A stretch of DNA of 64,000 nucleotides from Pedobacter alluvionis (GTDB lineage: Bacteria > Bacteroidota > Bacteroidia > Sphingobacteriales > Sphingobacteriaceae): contig NZ_RCCK01000010.1 of the NCBI RefSeq assembly GCF_003664035.1, forward strand, positions 992,001 to 1,056,000. The letters are read 5' to 3'. Of this stretch, positions 32,820 to 42,237 are shown piece after piece. Below the pieces are notes generated by a model that had not been told where the DNA came from, did not search any database, and saw only the letters and a program-made list of their open reading frames with translations. Every line of letters begins with the position of its first letter. Positions within the stretch are counted from its first letter, which is position 1. The position numbers were made by a program, and so were the translations under genes.

Positions 32820-33274
32820 AACCCTCCAGTCAAATGTAGCAACTCCAGTACCTGCTGTGGTGATTGATGCAATTGTAATGGTAGTGGTATTCCGCAGGAC
32901 ACACCGGAGGAGGGGAAATAATTTACTTCATGTTGCCTTTAAAGATAGGGTTATCTGGAGGTGACAAATGCCAATGGCCTTACAGGTATCGAATATCAGA
33001 ACTGTAGTATTCAATCTGGTATTAAAATATTTACACCAGATCGAAATAATAGCTAGCCGCTAAAAGAAAACTTTAAAAAGGATGAATCGTTTATAGAAAT
33101 TTTTTAATCAATGAGTTGGCTATCTGTTAATGAAGTGGGCAAGAACAGCAAAGCTATAAATGTGAATATCTTAATGATTAATAATACATTTTTGTGTTAT
33201 AATAATTACCGAGTATTAAGTATTTGAAAGTCAATAGTTAATGTTTATTTTTAATGGATTAATCACTCTACGTT
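32820..33274. other. Gene wreckage next to the IS3 remnant
   Basis: No intact gene. A plus-strand stretch near 32969-33050 reads NANGLTGIEYQNCSIQSGIK and IFTPDRNNS to a stop. Earlier frames give fragments such as CNCNGSGIPQDTPEEGK. These look like pieces of a secreted or adhesin-type gene, too short to classify. The rest is AT-rich and featureless. Confidence 0.35.
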
Positions 33275-33625
33275 ATGGATAGCCTTGCCCTGGATGTAAT
33301 CATCGGAGCCGTATCTGTTTGTTTCTTCTGCACTGTGCCTGAAATAGCCATTCAGGAATTTGTTGCAGGATTATTTGGTTTGCGGGCCAAAATACTCGAG
33401 AGAGGTATGGTACGCATACCTGGAGATCCATCAGGTAATAGAATTTTACCCAATAAATTCCATCGACATCGATCAACAACGTATCTCCTCCAAAATGATA
33501 CTTTTTTAAGAAACACTCCCTTATATGATACGATGTTTGGTCAAACCTTCATTTATCTTTTCAGGGAGAATGAACGTAGTAGGTTTTTAGACCAGAGTGT
33601 TGTGATTGATGAAAGAAAAAAATAA
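33275..33625 (+). CDS. Small membrane protein, probably a truncated family member
   Basis: A 116-residue frame beginning MDSLALDVIIGAVSVCFFCT with one membrane segment and continuing PEIAIQEFVAGLFGLRAKIL, ERGM. This opening resembles larger Bacteroidota membrane proteins with VIGLVFIYLL...I-E-x-A...RxxxLExA starts that run to several hundred residues. After residue 45 the resemblance fades. It may be a 5' fragment fused to other sequence, or a diverged small protein. It is about 140 bases before the first gene of the conflict operon and on the same strand. Confidence 0.4.
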   Translation: MDSLALDVIIGAVSVCFFCTVPEIAIQEFVAGLFGLRAKILERGMVRIPGDPSGNRILPNKFHRHRSTTYLLQNDTFLRNTPLYDTMFGQTFIYLFRENERSRFLDQSVVIDERKK

Positions 33626-33768
33626 CAGAGCTCTGTACAAAACACAGTTCTGGGAAAGGCACGGGGGGGATGAATGAAGATATCTGTCACAATATTGGTA
33701 TGATGAGACCATGTTTCAGCAGAGCAGAGCGTAAAAGTGGAATTAATATCCTCTAAATTTTAATAGCT

Positions 33769-34740
33769 ATGAATTGGAAATACAGTGAACTTGCGAAAAC
33801 ACTTTCAGGATTATATTATAACCAATTAAAGATTGTACAGTTGTTGATCCGGGCAAGTTTGGCTCCGGGTGACTATGACCTAAACGAATCCGCATATATT
33901 TCTATTGTCCTGCTTTTAAAAAAATTGGATGATCAGGGCCTTATCAAGACTTTATTAACTGAAGTCATTAAAGACTATCCCAAGAATGACATTATACTGG
34001 ATGTATTAGAAGATAAACCGATCCAGAACTGGCATGCAAGTGTTTATGCGGGAGTCGAACCACAGATAAATGCAGAAGAGCGGGACTTCAATTATGAGGC
34101 TCTAACCCAGAACCTAAGCACGCTCCTTCCCATTAGTTTTCTGGCTAAAGGATTAATTATGGCCAAATCTGTTGTAAGGATAGTCACAGCCGATAAAATG
34201 GGAACCGGGTTCTTGATAACAGCATCAAATATTCTACTTACCAATAATCATGTCATCCCTTCAGCCAAATCCCTTTCTGAAATTGATATCTACTTCAATT
34301 ATCAGAAAGATATAAACGAAAGAACAGAACCGGTAGAAAAAATGAAACTCGATCATAATTTTTTCCATACCTCCGTTGCTGATGATTGGACTATCGTAAA
34401 GCTTTCGGGAAATCCGATCGGCTCTTATGGCTATATTGATCTATTGTCGGTTGACATCAGGAAAAATGATTTTGTTAATATTATCCAGCATCCGGGTGGA
34501 GAATACAAACAAATTAGTTTATACCATAACATGGTTTCATATACTGATGACAGTAGGATAAGATATCTAACAGATACGCTTCCAGGTTCTTCCGGGTCGC
34601 CCGTATTTAATTCAAAATGGGAGGTAGTTGCACTCCATAATAGCGGTGGATATTTCCCGATCAGGGATGGATCAAAGATTTTGTGTAACCAGGGTATAAA
34701 TATCAATAGGGTTATTGATGGAATTAAGGATTTAATATGA
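33769..34740 (+). CDS. Effector-associated-domain-like plus trypsin-like protease
   Basis: A 323-residue cytoplasmic protein, first of the coupled conflict operon. Residues 1-85 are an all-helical adaptor (YYNQLKIVQLLIRASLAPGD; LLKKLDDQGLIKTLLTEVIK) that is clearly related to the N-terminus of the next gene's product and matches the effector-associated-domain (EAD) type of homotypic-interaction module. Residues 132-300 are a chymotrypsin-fold protease with an intact triad: His161 (TNNHVI), Asp206 (DDWTIV) and Ser275 (PGSSGSPVF). Its stop overlaps the next start as ATGA. The likely role is activation by oligomeric signalling and cleavage of a partner or host protein. Confidence 0.85.
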   Translation: MNWKYSELAKTLSGLYYNQLKIVQLLIRASLAPGDYDLNESAYISIVLLLKKLDDQGLIKTLLTEVIKDYPKNDIILDVLEDKPIQNWHASVYAGVEPQINAEERDFNYEALTQNLSTLLPISFLAKGLIMAKSVVRIVTADKMGTGFLITASNILLTNNHVIPSAKSLSEIDIYFNYQKDINERTEPVEKMKLDHNFFHTSVADDWTIVKLSGNPIGSYGYIDLLSVDIRKNDFVNIIQHPGGEYKQISLYHNMVSYTDDSRIRYLTDTLPGSSGSPVFNSKWEVVALHNSGGYFPIRDGSKILCNQGININRVIDGIKDLI

Positions 34741-35522
34741 TGAGGAAACATCTTAAACCTGTTTTTTACAGCAGGCTTGTAGTTAAGCTGGCCGCATTTT
34801 ATCCGACCCAGTTGACTGTTAGGCAGGTTCTAATCAATAGTGAGATACCTGAAGGGGCGATCAATCTCCAGGGAAGCGCAGTCAACATGTGGGATTCAGT
34901 TATTGGCTATGTTGAAAGCTGGGAAATGCTTACAGTTTTACTTTTTAATAGCTTGAGCAAATATGAAAATGACCAGGAGGTTTTTGAACTGCTGGATGCT
35001 GTCAAAACTGGCTGGGCCTTCCTGCCTGAACTGGATGAGTGGCAGTTTCTTCCCGGTAAGGTATCTAAAGATACCGTGAAAATTGCTATCATCAATTCCG
35101 CAGAAGATATTTTAGATTGCTCCGGATTGGTAAAACAGTTAAAAGTTTTGCAGTTGGAGGGGTTAGTGGAAGTAAATCAGGTTATTGTAGATTTTGAACC
35201 AGGTTCAGACGAAGTGGGTAGCTATCAAAAGCATATAGCTGACTCCTGCATCGTCCTGCTAATGTTATCACCTGCTTTTTTTAGTGCCGAGGATTGTCTC
35301 AAGCAGTGTTTCTTTGCTTATAAAGTTAAAAAACTGGTGGTTCCGATATTGCTAAAGGAATGTTTATATGGGAGGGTCAGGTTTTTGAAAAACATTATCC
35401 CGTTGCCCAAAGACCGCACCTTTATTCAATCATCTCCAAATAAAAACAAAGTTGAAATGGAAATATGTCAGGAGCTCGCTCTGCTGAGCGAAAAATTTAT
35501 AAGGGAGGGCCTATGTCTTTAA
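34737..35522 (+). CDS. Effector-associated-domain-like plus TIR-like protein
   Basis: A 261-residue protein. Residues 1-88 repeat the adaptor of the upstream protease (FYPTQLTVRQVLINSEIPEG; MLTVLLFNSLSKYENDQEVF). Residues 112-255 have a TIR-like alpha/beta order: VKIAIINSAEDILDCSGLVK, a second strand EVNQVIVDFEPGS, then SCIVLLMLSPAFFSAEDC and LVVPILLKECLYG. Bacterial TIR domains either hydrolyse NAD+ or mediate interaction. The catalytic glutamate cannot be placed with confidence. The shared N-terminus implies that the protease and TIR protein join one assembly. The next start lies inside its last codons. Confidence 0.78.
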   Translation: MMRKHLKPVFYSRLVVKLAAFYPTQLTVRQVLINSEIPEGAINLQGSAVNMWDSVIGYVESWEMLTVLLFNSLSKYENDQEVFELLDAVKTGWAFLPELDEWQFLPGKVSKDTVKIAIINSAEDILDCSGLVKQLKVLQLEGLVEVNQVIVDFEPGSDEVGSYQKHIADSCIVLLMLSPAFFSAEDCLKQCFFAYKVKKLVVPILLKECLYGRVRFLKNIIPLPKDRTFIQSSPNKNKVEMEICQELALLSEKFIREGLCL

Positions 35523-36796
35523 ATGCAGTTCAATGGGATTATTTTTTAAGGGAATTAAGCTTAGGGAATTGTTGTCTTATCATTGGTCCGGAGATAAAAT
35601 GCCTGTTGGATTCCAAGGGCGAACTGACAACTGTTCTAAAAGAGTTCTCGATACACTTAAAGGGGAAAATGAACGAAAATGAAATCCTTAATGGCGATGA
35701 AGATGATTTTCATTTCCGTGCCAATCAGTTCCGGTCATTACGGTATACCAACAATCCCAATAGATTTGATGATGATATAAATGAATTTGTAAAACACCGC
35801 CTTAATTCTGTGCCGGATCTTTATAAATTATTGGCAAAATTACCTTTCAAAACAATCTGCAACTTGGTTCCCGATTTTTTTTTAGAAACCGCATTGTACA
35901 ATACCGGACGTTTTTTTGAAAAAGAACATTACGATTTCAAGGTTCAGACAGAAAGGACAGTTTCACTCGAGAATGAAACCCAGTTTATCTACAATATTTA
36001 TGGCACTTACAAGCATCCCGAATCGATAGCTGTAACCCATAAGGAACACCTGGAACAAGTTCGTAACATCGTTTCTGACGTTCCTAAAATCCCCAACGCA
36101 GTTATTAACAGGTTCACTGGTACAGGTAAAACATTCCTCTTTATCGGTTTTGATTTCAACGCATGGCATCATAGGCTTATCATGGAAAGTTTAAAGATCA
36201 AGAAACCGGAAATTGCCTATTTTCCCGAAAGCGGTCATTATCAGGTTGCGGTAGTGGCTAAAGATTTTTATGCCGGAAACTACGGTATGACTTTCCTGCC
36301 CATAGATACCGATGCTTTTATAAAAGAGATCGTGGATAAGTATGAAGATTTATTCGGAAAAGCCGATAGGAACCTCAATATATTCATTGATTATAGTGAT
36401 CAGGAAGAAAAGCAATATTTAGCCTTAATACGCAATATGAAAATTGCCTGTAATGGACGGAATTTTACTTATTTCTCAAAGAATGATGGCTTTGGGGGAT
36501 CGGTATTCAATATTGATGACATCTTTGCCATGACTGATGTTTATATACCTCTTTTAAGTGTTGATTTCTTGAGTGAGGAGTCCAATAACAACCGTGTTAA
36601 GCAAGCTGTTGGCAACACTAAGATTAAGACCATTTTGATTAACGCGAAGTTTGTGGCCTTAGAACGTTTATTGAATAATTTCACTAAAATGCCTAGTATT
36701 CTCCCCAGCCTCAAGACCCCACTATCCACATACAGTGAATCGGATAACAAAGTCTATGATCAGATATCAAATAAAATAAACTCTATTTTAATATAA
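35513..36796 (+). CDS. SIR2-like plus TIR-like protein
   Basis: A 427-residue protein starting at the ATG (35513) that overlaps the previous stop by 10 bases and follows GGGAGGG. Residues 5-280 resemble the SIR2-like domain of bacterial defence proteins: FLRELSLGNCCLIIGPEIKC, LAKLPFKTICNLVPDFFLET, FIYNIYGTYKHPESIAVTHK and TFLFIGFDFNAWHHRLIMES. Residues 290-425 form a TIR-like domain (RNLNIFIDYSDQEEKQYLAL; DIFAMTDVYIPLLSVDFLSE; KIKTILINAKFVALERLL). SIR2 and TIR domains in phage defence deplete NAD+, so this is a candidate effector. The stop overlaps the next start by one base (TAATG). Confidence 0.8.
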   Translation: MSLNAVQWDYFLRELSLGNCCLIIGPEIKCLLDSKGELTTVLKEFSIHLKGKMNENEILNGDEDDFHFRANQFRSLRYTNNPNRFDDDINEFVKHRLNSVPDLYKLLAKLPFKTICNLVPDFFLETALYNTGRFFEKEHYDFKVQTERTVSLENETQFIYNIYGTYKHPESIAVTHKEHLEQVRNIVSDVPKIPNAVINRFTGTGKTFLFIGFDFNAWHHRLIMESLKIKKPEIAYFPESGHYQVAVVAKDFYAGNYGMTFLPIDTDAFIKEIVDKYEDLFGKADRNLNIFIDYSDQEEKQYLALIRNMKIACNGRNFTYFSKNDGFGGSVFNIDDIFAMTDVYIPLLSVDFLSEESNNNRVKQAVGNTKIKTILINAKFVALERLLNNFTKMPSILPSLKTPLSTYSESDNKVYDQISNKINSILI

Positions 36797-39753
36797 TGGA
36801 AGGTATAAAAGAAAAGGTCGTACAAACAGATCATGAAATTGACCGTTATCCAGGCCCTAAGCCATTTGACGAAAATTCAAACGCACTTTTTTTTGGCCGT
36901 TCTGCAGAGATTAAGGAGCTGTTCGAAGCAATAAATGTTCATCAGGTTTATCTTATACATGGAGAATCCGGATTGGGAAAATCATCACTGATCAATGCCG
37001 GTCTGATTCCTAAACTTAAAGAGGAAGGTTACCTTCCACTGCTCTTTAGGTTTAAACAGCGGGATAAAACGCTGATAGAAAATATTTTAAGCGAGTTGCA
37101 TATAAGCTTTAACGGTGTTGAAGCCATAAATTCAGAACCGCTTCCAGCATTTCACATGTTGTGGTACTATATCAAACAGTACAATTTTGAAGGGAAAATA
37201 CCTGTTTTTATATTTGATCAGTTTGAAGAGTTTTCGATATTTTCAAAGGATGAGCAACAGGAGTTTTACTCAGAGGTGGCCTCTATATTTTCCCCAGATA
37301 ATAAACAGCTTATTGCAAAATTGTCAGATGGGGAAGATAAAGATCAGGATTGGTTCCTTCCGGCAAATGTAAAACTGGTATTCAGTCTGCGTTCAGATAA
37401 TCTGATGGTGGTTGAAGATCTTTATAAATACTTGCCAGCCCTTCAGCGTAACCGCTTTAAACTGAAACCTATCCTTTGGGAATTTGCAAGACAATTGATT
37501 GTGCAGCCAGCCTTAATTGAATCAACTGAAAATCTTAAGTTTTATTCGCCACCTTTTATCATTGATCAGGAGGTTACCGAGAACATCCTTAAAGTTACAC
37601 GGGATGGGAAAGCAGACTGTATTGAAACCACGCAGATGCAAATGATCTGCCAGGAAATTGAGTTGTTTGTTAAAGATAAACCAAATAAGAACCAAGGTAA
37701 CAGCATTACCAATGATGATTTTTCTCTGGAAAAACTGTATGAAATTACCAGTCGCTTTTATCAGCGACAACTAGGTAAAATAAAGGATCTGCCGGAAGTA
37801 TCTGAAATCGAGTTTAAGGCGATCAGGTTGATCATAGAAAGTAAGTTATTGGTTCGTGGTAAACGTACCCCCTTAACAAAAGATACCTTAACCGATTGCT
37901 TTATCGCTTATTTCAAGGAGAGAAAAAAAAGAACACCAGAATCAGGTGAACCTGATGAGTTGATCCTGATATATTCTCAGGATGAGAATAGGAGCATAGA
38001 TAATATTATACTCAAACTATTAGAATTCCGGATTATAAGGGATCAGCCCTATGGAAACCAGGTATTTTATGAAATCAGCCACGATACGTTAATACCAGGG
38101 ATATTAAATGAATTAGATGCACGGTTAAAGGAGGAGCACTTGGATCTGTTAAGGCAAGAAAAAGAAAAGATAAGTGAAGAAAATAGAGCCAAACAGGCAT
38201 TTACCGACTTAAATAACAAAAAAATATTTTTAAGACGATGCCTTATTGCTTTTGCCGTATTAACAATTTTTTCTTTTGCTTTCTTTATTATTCGTAGCAT
38301 AATAACCAGAAAAGAAAATGATCTGGTATTGACAGAGAAGAAAATTCTGCTTGGAGATGGTCTGATCAGAGAGGGTAAGCAGCATTATGAAAATAAGGTG
38401 CTTTCTCAGGCATTTAATTCCTTTCGAGATGCCGGACAAACCTACAATTCATTGCACGCTTATAAAATTATAGATTCCCTTCCATTTGCAGAACTCACCG
38501 CCAGGACCTTTTTTCCAAGTAGTGACAATAAGATCGTTGTTTCTTTTCTGCCGGGAAAAGCTTTCACCGTTTATGACATCATTAAGGCCATACCGAAGAA
38601 GATATTCTCTTCAAAAGGTATTGGTTATAGCCAGCCCAGTATTTCTCCCAAAGGCAAGTATCTTTATGTAACAGACCCAAGAAATACATCTTATCTGATC
38701 AGCCTCAAAAATGCCCATGTTTATGATGTTAATACAAAGAAAATTTCCGATTGGGGATATTTCAAAAATGAGTCGTGCTTTTACTATAAGACCGACCTTG
38801 GATATAGTTTTTATACTCTGCCTGGCTTTAATAAATCTTGGATAGCTGGTTTAGAGTTTTTAGGCAAACTTAATCCAATAGATAATCTGAATTTCTCATC
38901 TAACGGAAAGTATGTTTATGTGAAAAAGGGAAATCAGAATATCATTTATAATGTCGGTACATCCCAAAAAATAGCCACATTGCCAAAGAATATTTATGGC
39001 TTCAACTTTCACGATAAGCAGCCAGTATATTATTATTTCGAAAGCAATAATACATTGGTGGTCCATAATTTTGATACCAATTATGAAATGAAACTCCCAA
39101 CGGCCAAGCATAGTTATGTTGGGGTTATTGGCGACCGTTTAATTGTAAAAAACAATAAAACCAGCCGAATATTCGGAATTGAACATGCATTCCAATTTTC
39201 TTACGCAATCAACCTTGCAACAAACAAGATATTTAAAGTACCCGACAACATATACAGGTCAAACATCATTGGCTTTTCGGGCGAAAAATATTTAGTCTAT
39301 AAGAGGTTAAAGTCCAGGGTCTTATATAATGTAAGGAGCGGTAAAAATATTGAAATTGATTTAGCATCCAGCATCTATACAGATAACGAATCAAATTTGG
39401 TTTACTATTTAGATAGTGAAGGTTATTTAAATCAGTATAATCTAAATAACGATAGCATTCATGTATTCTCAGGGCACAAAATGGAAAAGTTCACTATAAA
39501 TAATCTACGGACAAAAGTAGCTTTTCAGGATAAAGTAGGTGAAATCAAAGTCCTAGACCTTAAAAGTGGAGCAGTGAAATTAAGTGATTTTAAAGGTGAG
39601 GTCATAAGTTTTCTGGGGCCACTGGTCGAGATTCAGCCGGCCGTGGAACCATTTTCGGAATATCATGTTCTTGTAAATCCTGAAGGCTTTCAGCTTAAAG
39701 GTAAGGCGAAAGTAGATTTTTGGAGCAATGTATATAAAAAGAGGAATGACTAG
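36796..39753 (+). CDS. STAND NTPase with transmembrane segment and propeller-like C-terminus
   Basis: A 985-residue signalling NTPase of the nSTAND1 type. The opening RYPGPKPFDENSNALFFGR is diagnostic. Walker A is GESGLGKSS at 56-64 and Walker B is FIFDQFEEF with Asp141. A winged-helix-like region follows to about residue 445 (FYEISHDTLIPGILNEL). A coiled segment then leads to one transmembrane helix at about 478-503 (AFAVLTIFSFAFFIIRSII), so the protein is membrane-anchored. Residues 570-985 are beta-strand repeats like a degenerate WD40/propeller sensor (SISPKGKYLYVTD; FSSNGKYVYVKKGN). In this class, ligand sensing by the propeller drives NTPase-dependent oligomerisation that triggers effectors. 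Confidence 0.88.
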   Translation: MEGIKEKVVQTDHEIDRYPGPKPFDENSNALFFGRSAEIKELFEAINVHQVYLIHGESGLGKSSLINAGLIPKLKEEGYLPLLFRFKQRDKTLIENILSELHISFNGVEAINSEPLPAFHMLWYYIKQYNFEGKIPVFIFDQFEEFSIFSKDEQQEFYSEVASIFSPDNKQLIAKLSDGEDKDQDWFLPANVKLVFSLRSDNLMVVEDLYKYLPALQRNRFKLKPILWEFARQLIVQPALIESTENLKFYSPPFIIDQEVTENILKVTRDGKADCIETTQMQMICQEIELFVKDKPNKNQGNSITNDDFSLEKLYEITSRFYQRQLGKIKDLPEVSEIEFKAIRLIIESKLLVRGKRTPLTKDTLTDCFIAYFKERKKRTPESGEPDELILIYSQDENRSIDNIILKLLEFRIIRDQPYGNQVFYEISHDTLIPGILNELDARLKEEHLDLLRQEKEKISEENRAKQAFTDLNNKKIFLRRCLIAFAVLTIFSFAFFIIRSIITRKENDLVLTEKKILLGDGLIREGKQHYENKVLSQAFNSFRDAGQTYNSLHAYKIIDSLPFAELTARTFFPSSDNKIVVSFLPGKAFTVYDIIKAIPKKIFSSKGIGYSQPSISPKGKYLYVTDPRNTSYLISLKNAHVYDVNTKKISDWGYFKNESCFYYKTDLGYSFYTLPGFNKSWIAGLEFLGKLNPIDNLNFSSNGKYVYVKKGNQNIIYNVGTSQKIATLPKNIYGFNFHDKQPVYYYFESNNTLVVHNFDTNYEMKLPTAKHSYVGVIGDRLIVKNNKTSRIFGIEHAFQFSYAINLATNKIFKVPDNIYRSNIIGFSGEKYLVYKRLKSRVLYNVRSGKNIEIDLASSIYTDNESNLVYYLDSEGYLNQYNLNNDSIHVFSGHKMEKFTINNLRTKVAFQDKVGEIKVLDLKSGAVKLSDFKGEVISFLGPLVEIQPAVEPFSEYHVLVNPEGFQLKGKAKVDFWSNVYKKRND

Positions 39754-39974
39754 TACAGTGTCGATTTCGTTTACACCTTACTGTCGGGTATATCAGTATT
39801 ACAGACAAAAGTATCCTTGGCGGTGTATTTAAAATTCTCCAAACCATTCCCCAGCGCTGTCAACTATAAAACACGGGCGGCTGGACTGTTTGAAAGTAAT
39901 TTGATACCATTTGTAAAAGGCTATTTTTTTAAAGCCTGATATTGCATTTTTACATAACCGTAAATAACATTTAT

Positions 39975-41432
39975 ATGGCATCTATCAACGAAAAAGATTT
40001 TATTATCAATGTAGGGCCTGGGGGCACCTTCCAAAAGTCAGGTAAGTACCAAACTGTCCCTGAAGATATTGATCGCATGTTCGAAAAATTTCAGCGCGAA
40101 GATGCAGGCAAAATTGCTGTTTTTTTTCACGGAGGACTGGTTGACGAAGCCAATGGTGTAAAAGCTGCTCGGAATATGTACCCGGTAATTTCGGAAGCCG
40201 GTTGTTCACCCGTCTGCTTTGCCTGGGAGACAGGGCTTGTGGAAACAATCGGTAACAATCTCACCAAGATCTCCGAGACTACTTTATATAATAAGTTGAT
40301 AAAACTTATCCTCAAACGGGTGACAAAGAAATTGGGAATCATATCGGTTGTGGGCCGGGGCGGGCAAAATGGATTCACTGAAGAGCAGATACAGGTGGAG
40401 CTCATGAAACAGGAACCTTTTGCTGATTATAATCAGCCAGGCACTGCCGGGCGCTCTGGTAATATAAGTACCCCAGAGGAGCTTGCGGGCAGAGAGCCTT
40501 TCCTGGAAGCTGAGCTTGCACAGGAATTTGAAGCAGATGTAGCGGGTGACCTCGAATTACAACTCGCGATCCAGAAAACACAGGTTACCACGATGGAAAC
40601 AGAATTGGTTACAGGGGGCAGGGGAGTAATTAGTTTTGTCGGTTTCGTTGCTCACGCCGTCAAGATTGCTTATCGGATCATCAACCGCTTTATCCAAAAA
40701 CGTGATCACGGTCTGTTTCCTACCTGTGTGGAAGAAATTTTGCGCGAATTTTATATTGCCGAAATTGGGGCATGGGTATGGAAAGGCATGAAAGATAAAG
40801 CTGATGGGATGTGGGAATCTAATGAAGGGCGTACAGGTCTCAACCAGTTAGCAGGGCGCTATTTTCTGGATAAACTTGCCGCGTATAAAAAAGCTAAGCC
40901 CTTAACAAAAATTCATCTCATTGGCCACAGCGCCGGATCAATTGCCATCTGTCATCTGCTCCGTCATACCAGTACGATCAATGATAGTTTTAGATACAAT
41001 CAGTTATTGTTCTTAGCACCGGCGTGCCGGGCTGATTTGTTTAAGAAAGAAGCAATTGATCATTTGGGACGTTATGATGATCTGCGAATTTTTACAATGA
41101 CTGACGATAATGAATGTAGAGATAAGATGGTCCCATATTTTTATACCCATTCTTTATTATATCTGATTTCAGGGGTACTGGAAGATGAGGGCAAATCATT
41201 TGATGCCCACATCCTGGGCTTACAACGGAATATCGGGTTTGCTGATCCATATAATGTTCCAGAATTAAGTGCAATCCATGATTATTTGTATGAAGATGGG
41301 GCTTATCGTGTGTCATTTTCTGAAAACTTGGCAACTACACCTGCAGGCATGGGTACTTCAGCCCTGAAGCATGGGGATTTTGACGATGATGCGGCTACAA
41401 AGAACAGTATCACCACGATTTTGAGTTTATAA
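39975..41432 (+). CDS. Alpha/beta-hydrolase-like protein of the conflict operon
   Basis: A 485-residue cytoplasmic protein. The nucleophile elbow GHSAG is at residues 317-321 (Ser319) in TKIHLIGHSAGSIAICHLLR, and an N-terminal oxyanion-type FFHGGLVDE lies at 51-59. A long charged insertion (about 130-215) separates these. LLFLAPACRADLF and the late THSLLYLISGVL and FDAHILGL supply candidate acid and histidine positions. It may be an esterase or lipase effector acting on membranes. I chose the ATG at 39975 because the upstream codons are hydrophobic and unlike the fold. It is followed 5 bases later by the caspase gene. Confidence 0.75.
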   Translation: MASINEKDFIINVGPGGTFQKSGKYQTVPEDIDRMFEKFQREDAGKIAVFFHGGLVDEANGVKAARNMYPVISEAGCSPVCFAWETGLVETIGNNLTKISETTLYNKLIKLILKRVTKKLGIISVVGRGGQNGFTEEQIQVELMKQEPFADYNQPGTAGRSGNISTPEELAGREPFLEAELAQEFEADVAGDLELQLAIQKTQVTTMETELVTGGRGVISFVGFVAHAVKIAYRIINRFIQKRDHGLFPTCVEEILREFYIAEIGAWVWKGMKDKADGMWESNEGRTGLNQLAGRYFLDKLAAYKKAKPLTKIHLIGHSAGSIAICHLLRHTSTINDSFRYNQLLFLAPACRADLFKKEAIDHLGRYDDLRIFTMTDDNECRDKMVPYFYTHSLLYLISGVLEDEGKSFDAHILGLQRNIGFADPYNVPELSAIHDYLYEDGAYRVSFSENLATTPAGMGTSALKHGDFDDDAATKNSITTILSL

Positions 41433-41437
41433 TAGCT

Positions 41438-42226
41438 ATGGCAAATTACGCGATTATTATTGGGATTAACCACTACACCGCGCCTGATAAGCAGGGGCTG
41501 AAAGCGTTGAAAGGTGCGGTAAACGATGCGCAAAAAATTTATGAATGGATTATCGGCCCTGGAGGTGTACCACCTGAGAACTGTCGGCTCATCCAGTCAG
41601 TTGCAGACCCGCTTAATCCAATAAAGAACCAGGTTGACCACGCGATCGCCGATATCGTCCGGATGGTTGTGACAAAGGATAATAAAAATGCAGACCGTTT
41701 GTATTTTTATTTTGCCGGACATGGGATGGGCGTGCAGATCGACCGTGAAAATAATGGGCTGTGTATGGCTGATTGGGATGAATACATGCGTGATTCCGCA
41801 ACTTTGTCTTCCAGTGAATACAAAAAAAAGTTCATCAACGAAGGACTCTTTAAGGAAGTTGTTATATGGCTGGATTGCTGTCGTACGACTAAACTTTTCC
41901 TCTCTCCACAGCCTGGACCGGGCATTGTACCTCTCGGTCAAAATAATAATCCGCGTATGATGCTTGCTTTCGGTACCGAGTTCAAAAATGAAGCTTTTGA
42001 GGCAGAGTTTTCCATAGGCAATGATCTGGAAACCAGGGGGGTATTTACCAGGGTGCTTTTGGATGGTTTGATAGATCTTGCCCGCAATGAGAGGGGTAAA
42101 GTAGACGCAAATGATCTTATGGATTATCTGGATTTTTTTGTTCCCAGAGCAGCGCAGCAGGCAGGCTTCAGTCAGGAACCTGAGTTTTACACCAATTTAA
42201 CAAAGGTCAAAACAATTATGTTTTAA
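41438..42226 (+). CDS. Caspase-like (peptidase C14) protease
   Basis: A 262-residue caspase-fold cysteine protease. MANYAIIIGINHYTAPDKQG begins the p20-like subunit. The catalytic His is His95 in FYFAGHGMG, and the Cys is Cys148 in VIWLDCCRT. A following region LAFGTEFKNEAFE and GVFTRVLLDGLIDLA matches the p10-like part. All elements are present and the size is normal, so it should be active. Bacterial caspases in such operons are switched on by STAND or adaptor partners and kill or disable the cell. The next gene starts 11 bases later. Confidence 0.92.
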   Translation: MANYAIIIGINHYTAPDKQGLKALKGAVNDAQKIYEWIIGPGGVPPENCRLIQSVADPLNPIKNQVDHAIADIVRMVVTKDNKNADRLYFYFAGHGMGVQIDRENNGLCMADWDEYMRDSATLSSSEYKKKFINEGLFKEVVIWLDCCRTTKLFLSPQPGPGIVPLGQNNNPRMMLAFGTEFKNEAFEAEFSIGNDLETRGVFTRVLLDGLIDLARNERGKVDANDLMDYLDFFVPRAAQQAGFSQEPEFYTNLTKVKTIMF

Positions 42227-42237
42227 AAGTTGAAATT

